Positions 19,388 through 29,204 of a stretch of DNA of 55,575 nucleotides are shown here, piece by piece; the stretch's first letter is position 1; each line of letters opens with the position of its first letter. The stretch lies in assembly GCF_900156405.1 (NCBI RefSeq), contig NZ_FTNN01000012.1:70032-125606 (forward strand), written 5' to 3'. A program made the translations under genes and the position numbers. This DNA is from Shewanella morhuae. GTDB lineage: Bacteria; Pseudomonadota; Gammaproteobacteria; Enterobacterales; Shewanellaceae. The notes below the pieces were generated by a model that saw nothing but the letters and a program-made list of their open reading frames with translations, ran no database searches and was not told where the DNA came from.

Positions 19388-21516
19388 AATTACTTGCCAA
19401 CAGCACGACACCGCAAATCGGCGAAAATATCGGCCGTCATACACTCTTTTGGTTATTGATCACCAATATCGCTGTATTAAGCCCATTATTTGATAAAACC
19501 ACGCCTTGGACGTTAGGGATTTGCGCGATTTGTTTGCTGTGGCGCATAGGTATTTATGTCGGCAAAGTGGCAAAGCCGCCGCGTTTTCTGGTAACCAGTC
19601 TTGCAATAGGCGCCGTCACCACATTGGCATTAGTCTCAAAACAAATTGGCTTACTGAATGCGCTAGTGAATCTATTACTCTTAGGTTATGCCTTAAAATA
19701 CATTGAAATGCGTAATCAAAGGGATGTGCGCGTTGTCGTGCTCGCGGGCTATTTTATTATCGCGCTGACATTTATTGATCATCAATCCCTACTGAGCACT
19801 ATGCATCTACTGGTGGTTACGCTAATCAACACTTGCGTACTGGTGACGTTATACCAAGATAAACACTCCTTCAAACATACAGCTTGGCTCGGTGGTAAAT
19901 TTTTACTGCAGAGTGTGCCTCTCGCGCTGCTGTTGTTTTTAGTGTTACCGCGATTTGCGCCGCTCTGGTCAGTGCCTAACATGAAAGAAGCACAAACGGG
20001 TCTGTCCGATAATCTAGCTATTGGTGATATCGGCAAGCTCACCCGTTCGACCGAACTTGCCTTTAGGGCGGGGCTTTCCAATGCAACCCCCACCAATGCC
20101 GAGTTATATTGGCGCGCCCTAGTAATGGAAAACTATGACGGTGTCACTTGGCGCCAAGATGCAGAAATTAAAAAGCTGCAAAAAGAGGCGCTGCAGTTTC
20201 CGCCATCACGGCCCAGCCCCGCGTTGATGATTAATAACCCTACTTTTATAAGCAGCAAGCCTCAAAATGCTGCGCAAGATAATAGCCACAGCATTCGTTA
20301 CCAAGTGATTGCTGAGCCGAGCCACCAGCCGTGGTTATTTGGTCTGGATGTGGCCTATAGCCAAGATGATAATGTGGCCAATCTACCCGACTATCGGCTA
20401 TTAGCCCTGCGTAATGTCGACCAACGCATGAGTTATCAAGTTGAATCTTGGCCCAAGGCGAAGATGGATCTCATGCTCTCAGCGCAACAAAGACAGATTA
20501 ACCTCGAGCTGCCGAGTAATAGTAATCCGCGTACTTGGGCACTGGCAGCACAGTTTAAGATGCAACATCCCGAGCCTAAGCCACGATTGTCGGCCATGAT
20601 GCGCCATTTCAATAGTGAACCCTTTTTCTATACGCTCACGCCACCTCCCCTTGGACCGCAGCAAGTGGATGATTTTCTATTTGAAAATAAAGCCGGATTT
20701 TGTGTGCATTATGCCGCAGCATTTATTTTTATGGCGCGGGCATCGGGCTTACCTGCACGTATGGTGACAGGCTATCAAGGCGGAGAGTTTAATCCACAGG
20801 CGGGTTACTACAGCGTTTATCAATATATGGCCCATGCATGGACAGAGGTTTGGCTTGAAGGTGAAGGTTGGGTGCGTTTTGATCCGACCGCGATGGTGGC
20901 GCCCGAACGCATCGAACAAGGGTTTGACGCTCAGTTTGACCCAGAGCAAAGTTACCTGCAAGCAAGCCCTTTTAGTAGTCTACGGTTTAAATCTATGCCT
21001 TGGCTTAACGAGTTAAGACAGCGTTTTGCCAGCATAGATTACTACTGGAGTGTGTGGGTGCTCGGTTTCAACCAAGATAAACAAAAGCAAGTGCTCAGCG
21101 GGATTTTAGGCAAGGTGACTAACACTAAAATTGCACTATTTATGGGGCTGTGTATCGGCCTTATCGTGCTTTATATCGCCTACAGTGCAGGGCTATTACA
21201 TTTTAATACTCAGGGCGACCCCATCAGTAACCGCTACCAACTCGTCTGTAATCGTCTTGCCCGCCATGGCATTAAACGCAATGACAGTGATGGTCCCAAT
21301 CAATTTTCCCAGCAGATAATCGAGCAATACCAGCACAGTGCACCAAAACTCTGCGCGCTGGTTCAAACCATGACGCAAAGTTATGTGGCACTGAAATACC
21401 AAGCGTTACCCGCTGAGGACTATCAACGGCATTTAAGCGAATTTAAAATGGCGGTAAAACAACTTAATAGGTACTTATTTAACGCGAAGGTGCGAGCTAA
21501 GCTCAATCTAGCCTAA
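19384..21516 (+). CDS. TgpA-like membrane transglutaminase-fold protein
   Basis: 710 residues. Four to six N-terminal membrane segments to about 200 (DUF3488), then a transglutaminase-like domain with a complete triad: Cys440 in GFCVHYAAAF, His484 in MAHAWTEVW, Asp500 in RFDPTA. One more membrane helix lies near 580-600, followed by a cytoplasmic C-terminal DUF4129-like part. TgpA of Pseudomonas aeruginosa is essential, with its catalytic domain in the periplasm; the substrate is not established. Third gene of the moxR set. Confidence 0.9.
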   Translation: MKLLANSTTPQIGENIGRHTLFWLLITNIAVLSPLFDKTTPWTLGICAICLLWRIGIYVGKVAKPPRFLVTSLAIGAVTTLALVSKQIGLLNALVNLLLLGYALKYIEMRNQRDVRVVVLAGYFIIALTFIDHQSLLSTMHLLVVTLINTCVLVTLYQDKHSFKHTAWLGGKFLLQSVPLALLLFLVLPRFAPLWSVPNMKEAQTGLSDNLAIGDIGKLTRSTELAFRAGLSNATPTNAELYWRALVMENYDGVTWRQDAEIKKLQKEALQFPPSRPSPALMINNPTFISSKPQNAAQDNSHSIRYQVIAEPSHQPWLFGLDVAYSQDDNVANLPDYRLLALRNVDQRMSYQVESWPKAKMDLMLSAQQRQINLELPSNSNPRTWALAAQFKMQHPEPKPRLSAMMRHFNSEPFFYTLTPPPLGPQQVDDFLFENKAGFCVHYAAAFIFMARASGLPARMVTGYQGGEFNPQAGYYSVYQYMAHAWTEVWLEGEGWVRFDPTAMVAPERIEQGFDAQFDPEQSYLQASPFSSLRFKSMPWLNELRQRFASIDYYWSVWVLGFNQDKQKQVLSGILGKVTNTKIALFMGLCIGLIVLYIAYSAGLLHFNTQGDPISNRYQLVCNRLARHGIKRNDSDGPNQFSQQIIEQYQHSAPKLCALVQTMTQSYVALKYQALPAEDYQRHLSEFKMAVKQLNRYLFNAKVRAKLNLA

Positions 21517-21663
21517 CACTCGCGAGTATTTAGAGGTTTAAGCTAACCAATGCTCCCAGTAAATACCTAAAATTACGGGTAAATCCCACAGATGCAGCAA
21601 TAGTGTTGAATCTTATAAATCAAACACATAGAATTGTTTTACTGTCACCATGCCGAGTTGCAC

Positions 21664-24600
21664 ATGCTTAAGTTAATCCAGTCCAATCAGATGGAAGTGC
21701 TCTGCGCCCATTTAGCCGCTTACCTGACCCAACCCCTTGCTTTTGCACGTCTACTGAGTAACGAGCATATTCTGGTGCAGAGCCCCGGCATGTCGACTTG
21801 GCTACGCCTTGAAATTGCCAAACAAAATGGTATTGCCGCCGCATTAGCGTTTCCACTACCATCGAGCTTTACTTGGCAGTTGTGCCACGACTTATTGCCC
21901 AATGTGCCTAAGGATAACGCCTTCACTAAGGCGGCAATGACGTGGAAGCTAATGCAACTCTTGCCGCGCATGTTGCAAGATGATGCCTTTGGGCCATTAA
22001 GACACTACCTAGGTAATACGTTAGACAATAATGTTTCTAACGAAAATACCGCTGATACGAGTGAGCGCCTCAACACCAGCAACATGACGGCTGATGACAT
22101 TAAGCTGTACCAACTCTGTGGCCGCATCGCCGATATTTTCGACCAATACTTAGTCTATCGCCCCGATTGGATTCTAGCGTGGGAGCAAAATGAGCATCCA
22201 GAATCACTTTCAAAATCGCTAAATGACGATCAACGTTGGCAACCTATTCTATGGCGAGCGCTTATTACCTTTAACCGTGATGAGCTTAATCAAAGCCATT
22301 ACCACAGGGCCAATCTGCACAGTGATTTGATTGCCGCGCTGAATAATCCCGACACGTCACTCGCCAAATTGCCGCAACGTTTATTTGTGTTTGGCATTTC
22401 ATCTATGGCGCCGCAAACCCTCGAGGTGCTTTATCATCTGGCAAGCCGTATCGATGTGATCGTGCTGGGTTTAAGTCCATGCCAGCATTATTGGGGCGAC
22501 ATTATCGACCCCCGTAATCGTGCCCGTATGGCGGTGCAATATGCGGGTAAACGCCAATTAGCTGAATTATGGGAGGATAAACTTGAAGTGGGCAATCCGC
22601 TACTGGCTAATAACGGTAAAATGGGCCGTGAATTACTCGATATGCTGCTTGAGCTCCCCACCGAACACTGCGATTTTGGTGATGATGTTTATTGTGAGCC
22701 CTGTGACGACCCTAACGATCCCATGAGTCAGGCCAGCATGCTCCACGGGGTGCAATACGATATTTTAGAGATGCAAACCTTAGACCGAGTGCTAGGGCCA
22801 GATGCCGAGCTTTATCAGAATGTTGAGAACAGACGTTTATTTAAACGCGACGATGAGTCGATTCGCGTTAAGAGTTGTCACAGCCCACTACGTGAAGTCG
22901 AAACCCTGCACGATCACTTGCTTGAGTTACTCAGCAACCATGCAGACCTAACTCCCAAAGATATCGTGGTGATGATGCCCGATGTCACCGCCTATGCGCC
23001 CTATATCGATGCCGTCTTTTCAGCAAAGCAAGGGCTGCATTACATTCCCTACGCCATTGCCGACCGCGGCGCGGCGCAGGAATCTCCGCTCATCAATAGT
23101 TTTTTAAATTTACTGGGTATTAATCAGAGCCGTTTTGGCCTAACCGACATTTTGAGCATACTCGAAGTGCCCGCCATTTTGCGCCGTTTCCAACTCGATG
23201 ATGATGAGTTGCAACTGATCCGCCGTTGGTTAGATGAGGCTGGTGTACGCTGGGGCCGTGATGAACAAAGCCGACTTAAACAAGGCGTGCCGGCATTTGA
23301 GCAAAACTCCTGGGCGTTTGGTATTAAAAGACTGATTTTAGGCTATGCCTTAAGTGATGATGCGCCGCTGTATCAAGACCAATTAGTGGTAACCGGTATC
23401 GAAGGCCAATCAGCGCAAGCGCTGGGTAAATTACTTAACTTTATTGAAGTGCTCGATGAAACGGCGCAAATACTCGCACTGCCGCAAATTGGCGCACTGC
23501 GCCTAAGTGAATTAACTGAACTACTAGATGCTTTTTACGACACAGATGAAGACGAGCACGAACAGTTACAAGAAATCCGCGATGCCATCGCCGCCCTAGA
23601 GCTAGAGCTGCTCTCGGCGGGAAAGCCATTAGATGCCTCACTGTTGGGTTTTTCTTTAGATGTAAGTCCGTTAGAGACGTTAACTCAAGAGCGCATAAGC
23701 GGACTGAGCCTCAGCATTGAAGTGCTGCAGCAGTGGTTTAATCAACGCTTAACTGAATCCCGGGTCGGCCAGCGTTATCTTGCCGGTAGCGTGAACTTTT
23801 GTACCTTAATGCCAATGCGCTCTATCCCCTTTAAGATAGTGTGTTTACTTGGCATGAACGATGGAGTGTATCCTAGGGTTCAGCATCCTGTCGGTTTTGA
23901 TCTAATGGCGCACTTTGGTACCCGAAGGGGCGATCGTTCCCGCCGCCTCGATGACAGATATTTGTTTTTAGAGGCGTTACTATCGGCGCGTGAGCAACTG
24001 TATATCAGCTATATCGGTCGTAGCGAACGGGATAACTCTGAGCGTATCGCCTCTATGCTGGTCTCTGAACTAATAGAATATTGCCAGCTGTGTTATCTGC
24101 CTGAAACGCTATTGGCTGAATCGCAAAATGCTTCAAGCCCCATAGATCCAGAGGATGCCGAAAAAGCGCTTTATAAAGTGATTGTTAGCCACCAGCCACT
24201 ACAACCCTTCGATCCTAAGTTGTATCAGTCCGTAGTAAAAAGTGATGATAAAGATGGCTCAGGCAATAAATCAGGCATAGGCCAAAGTTACAGCCAGCAA
24301 TGGTGTCCACCTAATGCCGATAAAGCGGGCGTACATGCGAGCCGCTTTATCGACGCGCACACCCGCATCATACTCGAAGCGGATGAGCAAGATTCAGTAT
24401 TAGAGACAAATGCACAGGCCGCTTCACAGCACGAACAGCAGCAAAGCAAACAAGTGGACGTGTCTGCCTTAATCCGTTTCTTTCGAAATCCGGCGCAGTA
24501 TTTTTTCAACCGAACCTTAAAAGTCGACCTTAGCCTTAATATTCAGGCCGATGATAATGACGAGCCCTTTAGCTTAAATGCCTTAGAGCGCTATATGTTG

Positions 24601-25437
24601 CAAGCTCAGTTACTCGACGATGCCATAGGTAAAGGGACAACTGAGCCCGATATCGAACTGATTAAACGCCTCAAAGCCAGCGGCAGTTTGCCGATGCAGC
24701 CCTTCGATGATTTGCTGCTGCGCCAATATCAGCACGATATTAAACCATTGATTGGCATAACCTTGTTCCTCAAGGGTGAACAGGCCAGCAGCCACGCCGA
24801 TATTAACCTCGCCTTTGACTTACCCATCACGCCGGATAAATCTTACAAAGTGCTACTGCAAGGTCGTATCGATGATATCAGCCCTAAGGGATTAGTGAAT
24901 TATCGTCCCGGTAGCGCCCATGGCCGCGATGTACTGAGGTTGTACCTTCGCCACCTGTGTTTAATGGCGATGGGGCACACACATGCAAGCTATCTACTCG
25001 ACATGGGTTATTTCCATGCTCTCGCACCAATCACAGCTGAGCGCGCCCATGCGTTACTCACCGATTTATTGGTGCTGTTTTACCAAGGCCAGCAACGCCC
25101 ACTGTGTTTTATGCCGCGCACCTCTTTAGCCTATGTCAGCAGCGAGGGCGAGCACGATGAACGCTTACAGCAAGCATTACCTGAATGGCTGGATGAGCAG
25201 AGTCAATTAGGTGAAGGGAACGAACCTCATTACCAGCGAGTATTCAGCTTCCCGCGGGATTTCGCTGAGGAAAGCTTTGGCGCATTAGCCGAACACATCT
25301 ATCGTCCTATGGTGAGTTTATATGTCAAAGGCGCACTGGATCAGCTTGAGGAGTTTGCCCTTAACGATGGTATGAGCCAAGGCCAAGCGACTGCCGCACA
25401 TTTAAACCGCGATAGTACGCAGGGAGAACCCGCATGA
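21664..25437 (+). CDS. recC: exodeoxyribonuclease V gamma subunit
   Basis: 1257 residues from the ATG at 21664; the frame opens at 21634, but the family begins at MLKLIQSNQMEVL. Inactivated-helicase fold that splits strands and reads Chi, with conserved FVFGISSMAPQTLEVL, VVMMPDVTAYAPYIDAVF, IPYAIADRG and MPMRSIPFKIVCLLGMNDG. It is longer than E. coli RecC (1122), with extra acidic or Gln-rich segments near residues 130-150 and 870-950. ptrA, which sits between recC and recB in E. coli, is absent. ATGA overlap with recB. Confidence 0.95.
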   Translation: MLKLIQSNQMEVLCAHLAAYLTQPLAFARLLSNEHILVQSPGMSTWLRLEIAKQNGIAAALAFPLPSSFTWQLCHDLLPNVPKDNAFTKAAMTWKLMQLLPRMLQDDAFGPLRHYLGNTLDNNVSNENTADTSERLNTSNMTADDIKLYQLCGRIADIFDQYLVYRPDWILAWEQNEHPESLSKSLNDDQRWQPILWRALITFNRDELNQSHYHRANLHSDLIAALNNPDTSLAKLPQRLFVFGISSMAPQTLEVLYHLASRIDVIVLGLSPCQHYWGDIIDPRNRARMAVQYAGKRQLAELWEDKLEVGNPLLANNGKMGRELLDMLLELPTEHCDFGDDVYCEPCDDPNDPMSQASMLHGVQYDILEMQTLDRVLGPDAELYQNVENRRLFKRDDESIRVKSCHSPLREVETLHDHLLELLSNHADLTPKDIVVMMPDVTAYAPYIDAVFSAKQGLHYIPYAIADRGAAQESPLINSFLNLLGINQSRFGLTDILSILEVPAILRRFQLDDDELQLIRRWLDEAGVRWGRDEQSRLKQGVPAFEQNSWAFGIKRLILGYALSDDAPLYQDQLVVTGIEGQSAQALGKLLNFIEVLDETAQILALPQIGALRLSELTELLDAFYDTDEDEHEQLQEIRDAIAALELELLSAGKPLDASLLGFSLDVSPLETLTQERISGLSLSIEVLQQWFNQRLTESRVGQRYLAGSVNFCTLMPMRSIPFKIVCLLGMNDGVYPRVQHPVGFDLMAHFGTRRGDRSRRLDDRYLFLEALLSAREQLYISYIGRSERDNSERIASMLVSELIEYCQLCYLPETLLAESQNASSPIDPEDAEKALYKVIVSHQPLQPFDPKLYQSVVKSDDKDGSGNKSGIGQSYSQQWCPPNADKAGVHASRFIDAHTRIILEADEQDSVLETNAQAASQHEQQQSKQVDVSALIRFFRNPAQYFFNRTLKVDLSLNIQADDNDEPFSLNALERYMLQAQLLDDAIGKGTTEPDIELIKRLKASGSLPMQPFDDLLLRQYQHDIKPLIGITLFLKGEQASSHADINLAFDLPITPDKSYKVLLQGRIDDISPKGLVNYRPGSAHGRDVLRLYLRHLCLMAMGHTHASYLLDMGYFHALAPITAERAHALLTDLLVLFYQGQQRPLCFMPRTSLAYVSSEGEHDERLQQALPEWLDEQSQLGEGNEPHYQRVFSFPRDFAEESFGALAEHIYRPMVSLYVKGALDQLEEFALNDGMSQGQATAAHLNRDSTQGEPA

Positions 25438-28400
25438 GCGAACCTATACCATTGAACGCACAAGAATTAAGTGTAGGCGCACAGGCACTTAACCCACTCA
25501 CTTTGCCCTTTGGCGGTAGCCGTCTGATTGAGGCCAGTGCTGGCACAGGTAAAACCTACACCATTTCAGGCCTTTATTTACGCTTATTACTTGGCGATGG
25601 CATAGCAGCGCCGCTGACCTGCGAACAAATTCTCGTAGTAACCTTCACTAATGCCGCCACCGAAGAGTTACGGGATCGTATTCGTCGTCGTATTCAAGTT
25701 GCCTTTAAATGCTTTTTAGGTTTACCGATTGCCGATCCCTTTGTGCAGGCATTGTATGACAACACCCCTGATCGTGATCGCGCCATTGCTCTGCGGCGTT
25801 TTGATCTCGCCCTTAAGTCCCTCGATGAAGCGGCGATTTTCACCATCCACGGTTTTTGTCAGCGTATTTTATCGGATCTCGCCTTTGAGTCATCTTTGCT
25901 GTTCGAATCGGACTTTACCTTAGACGATAGCGAATTTTTGCACCATGCGGTGCGGGATTTTTGGCGTGAGGCCTGTTATCCGCTGCCCGATTACTTAGCG
26001 CAAATCATTGCCAAGGAATTTGGCGAGCCCGATGGATTAGTCAAACAGTTGCGGCCACTCCTTGGTGCCAGTCAAGCAAAGCCGCTTAAAGCTGCGCTTA
26101 AGTTTGATGTCTTAGCCCTGTCACTGCGCCAGAGTGTCGAGCGCTTTAAATTAGTCTGGCCGCGGGGCCGCGATGACTTATTAGAATTACTGCACAGTTT
26201 ACCGCTAAATGGCACCCGTTTTGGTAAGGCGAGCGACAAGTACCCCAAACTCGCCGCCATGTTCGATGAGCTGGATAACTGGCTCGCCTTCGGTTATGGG
26301 CTGCCGCCACTGAAAGAGTTAGCCGCCTTGTCCTTGTCTGAATTAAAACTCAACAAGGGCGGCGTGATCCCAAGCGTAAGTGAAGCGCCGCTGATGGATC
26401 ATATGGAGCAGCTAGCTACATTAATTGCCGCCATTAAACCGGCATTTTTATTTAGCGCCAAACTCAGGATCAGCGAGCGCTTTAGCGAGCAAAAACAGCA
26501 AAAAAACGTGCTAACACCCGATGATTTACTCACGACCTTAGCAAGCGCGCTAAATGCCAATAATGAAACCTTGCCCAAAGCCGTGGCGGTGCGTTTCCCG
26601 GTTGCGCTTATTGATGAGTTCCAAGATACCGATCCGCTGCAATTTGCTATTTTCTCTGGTATTTACCAAGGCCGTTACCCATTTGAGCAGCAAGATAAAG
26701 ACGATACTGAAAACAAACTCAGTCTATTGATGATTGGCGATCCTAAACAAGCTATTTATGCCTTTCGCGGCGCAGATATTCATACCTATATTGAGGCGCG
26801 TAATCATACGCAGGCACACTATCATCTGGATACCAACTACCGCTCCAGCGCTAACATGGTGGCAGGGGTCAACCATCTATTTAGCCAGCATCCCGATCCT
26901 TTTATCAGCCAGTCGATCCCCTTTGATAGCGTGAAAACGCCCAGCAGTGCTAAAGATAAGACCCTCACTGAAAAAACCGCTAATCCGGCCGCCTTAAGAG
27001 TAAGACTCTTGAGTGAAAGTGAAGATAACGGCCTCAACAAGACCACTGCCAGACACATATTGGCCGAAGATGCGGCGGCAGAAATCACTCGTTTACTAAC
27101 AGATGCCGCCAATGGCAAGTGCCACAGCCCGAAAGGGCCTTTGATTGCTAAAGATATCGCCATCCTAGTGCGTGATCGTAACGAAGCCGCGGTGATGAAA
27201 ACGGCATTGAGTAAACGTCACATAGGCGCGGTATTTTTAAGTCGCGACAGTGTGTTTGATACCCTAGAAGCGCGGGAAATGGCGTTAATTTTGCGATCAT
27301 TAGCAGATCCGAAGGATGAACGGGCGCTGCGTAGCGCACTAGCCACGGCATTATTAGGTTATAGCGCCGAGCAAATTCATGCCTTTAACCAAGATGAAGA
27401 GCAGCGACAACTGCTGTTAGAACAGTTTTTTAACTTGCACCAAGTGTGGCAAAAACGCGGCATCATGCCCGCACTACTCAGCCTTGCCAATAGTACTAAG
27501 CTGATTGACCGCTTACTGCACACCACAAGTACTGATATTCAAGAACAAGACGCCACTAACGGCGAACGTCGTTTGACGGATTTTCGCCACCTTGCCGAGC
27601 TATTACAGCAAAAAGCCACCGAGCTTGATGGCATTAGCGCCCTACTCAATTGGTATGAGCAACAACTGATTGATAATACTGGCACCGATGAACAGCAGCT
27701 GCGCCTCGAAAGCGAGCAGAATCTAGTACAAATCGTTACTATCCATAAGAGTAAGGGCCTTGAGTATCCCGTATGTTTTGTGCCCTTTGTCAGCCTAGCC
27801 CGTGACAATCGCCGCCGCCCAACACCTATGCTGTATCACAGAATCAACGATGCTGGTGAGCAAGAGTTAGTGTGGGATATAGAAGGTACGGACGAGGGTT
27901 GGGAGCAAGCAAAACAGGAAACCTTGGCCGAAGATTTGCGCCTCTTGTATGTTGCGCTCACTCGCCCTGTATATTTATGTTACTTGTATATTGCTAACCA
28001 CAGTCGTCAGCTTAAAAATGGCCTTAAAAGCCAGCTACATGAAACCGCTATCGGCTATCTATTAAATATAGGCGACTCAGAATGTGATTTTGCCCGTATC
28101 TGCAATGCAGCGCAGCAGCTCGCACAAGATGTAGAAGCCATTAGTCTTGATAAAGTACCCGATAGCATAGATGAGCGCCCATTGCCCTCAAGTCAAGATA
28201 GCGCGCAAGTGTTATGCGCGAAAACCTTAACTCGCCAATACAATACGCCGTGGCGAGTTGGCAGTTATTCAGGTCTAGTTAAAAATACCAGCCATGGTAA
28301 AGCTGCGCCTGGTGCGGATGATGAAGCATTAAGTGTGCTAGACACAGTCCAAATTTCAACCACAGATAGCCCCCCGCAGGATAGTACGCTCAATCGCTTT

Positions 28401-29204
28401 AACTTTGAGCGCGGCGCCAATGCCGGTAGCTTTATGCACTTAGTGTTAGAAGAGATTGATTTTACCAAAGCAGAAATCGACTTACCGCTGCAATTACCCA
28501 AAGCCATGCTGCAATATGGTATCGCCCCCGAGTGGCAAACGGTATTACATACTTGGTATTTAGATTTACTACATGCCCCCCTTGGGCTAATGCCAACAAC
28601 AGAGCCACCAACATCGGTGTTTATAAATGATTTCAAGACGGCCAAACCTGAACATCCAAATCTGTGTTTAGCCAAGTTATCACCGCAAGATACCTTAGTC
28701 GAAATGGAATTTTATTTACCACTAAGCGAGCTTAAAGATACTGAACTCAATGCACTACTGCAGCAGTTTGGCTATGAGTCGACACTTAAATTTGATGAAC
28801 TTAAGGGCATGCTCAAGGGTTTTATCGACTTAACCTTTGAATATCAAGGTAAATATTACATCGCCGATTATAAATCGAATCATTTGGGCGACAATATCAA
28901 TGCCTATCATCAGAGCGCGCTGCAAAGTGCAATCACCGACCACAGGTACGATTTACAATACATTCTTTACTCATTGGCGCTGCACCGATATTTAAGTTTG
29001 CGCCTGCCAAGTTACGACTACGACAGCCATATTGGCGGTTGTTATTATTTATTTTTACGGGGCATGTCGGCGCAATATCCCGGCTATGGTATTTATTACG
29101 ACAAGCCGCCGAAGGCACTTATTCTCGCGCTGGATTCACTTTTTAATGACAATTTATTTCACAGCAAATCACCCCGTAAAACTGATGTAGGAGTCATAGC
29201 ATAA
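25434..29204 (+). CDS. recB: exodeoxyribonuclease V beta subunit (helicase-nuclease)
   Basis: 1256 residues. UvrD-type helicase motifs in order: SAGTGKTYTI (Lys40), TFTNAATEELRDR, LIDEFQDTDP, MIGDPKQAIYAFRGAD, LDTNYRSS, VTIHKSKGLEYPVC and LLYVALTRP. The C-terminal nuclease keeps DYKSN at Asp1145-Lys1147 and the upstream His and Asp regions (GSFMHLVLE, GFIDLTFE). Forms RecBCD, which processes double-strand breaks. Overlaps recC by ATGA and recD by TAATG. Confidence 0.96.
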   Translation: MSEPIPLNAQELSVGAQALNPLTLPFGGSRLIEASAGTGKTYTISGLYLRLLLGDGIAAPLTCEQILVVTFTNAATEELRDRIRRRIQVAFKCFLGLPIADPFVQALYDNTPDRDRAIALRRFDLALKSLDEAAIFTIHGFCQRILSDLAFESSLLFESDFTLDDSEFLHHAVRDFWREACYPLPDYLAQIIAKEFGEPDGLVKQLRPLLGASQAKPLKAALKFDVLALSLRQSVERFKLVWPRGRDDLLELLHSLPLNGTRFGKASDKYPKLAAMFDELDNWLAFGYGLPPLKELAALSLSELKLNKGGVIPSVSEAPLMDHMEQLATLIAAIKPAFLFSAKLRISERFSEQKQQKNVLTPDDLLTTLASALNANNETLPKAVAVRFPVALIDEFQDTDPLQFAIFSGIYQGRYPFEQQDKDDTENKLSLLMIGDPKQAIYAFRGADIHTYIEARNHTQAHYHLDTNYRSSANMVAGVNHLFSQHPDPFISQSIPFDSVKTPSSAKDKTLTEKTANPAALRVRLLSESEDNGLNKTTARHILAEDAAAEITRLLTDAANGKCHSPKGPLIAKDIAILVRDRNEAAVMKTALSKRHIGAVFLSRDSVFDTLEAREMALILRSLADPKDERALRSALATALLGYSAEQIHAFNQDEEQRQLLLEQFFNLHQVWQKRGIMPALLSLANSTKLIDRLLHTTSTDIQEQDATNGERRLTDFRHLAELLQQKATELDGISALLNWYEQQLIDNTGTDEQQLRLESEQNLVQIVTIHKSKGLEYPVCFVPFVSLARDNRRRPTPMLYHRINDAGEQELVWDIEGTDEGWEQAKQETLAEDLRLLYVALTRPVYLCYLYIANHSRQLKNGLKSQLHETAIGYLLNIGDSECDFARICNAAQQLAQDVEAISLDKVPDSIDERPLPSSQDSAQVLCAKTLTRQYNTPWRVGSYSGLVKNTSHGKAAPGADDEALSVLDTVQISTTDSPPQDSTLNRFNFERGANAGSFMHLVLEEIDFTKAEIDLPLQLPKAMLQYGIAPEWQTVLHTWYLDLLHAPLGLMPTTEPPTSVFINDFKTAKPEHPNLCLAKLSPQDTLVEMEFYLPLSELKDTELNALLQQFGYESTLKFDELKGMLKGFIDLTFEYQGKYYIADYKSNHLGDNINAYHQSALQSAITDHRYDLQYILYSLALHRYLSLRLPSYDYDSHIGGCYYLFLRGMSAQYPGYGIYYDKPPKALILALDSLFNDNLFHSKSPRKTDVGVIA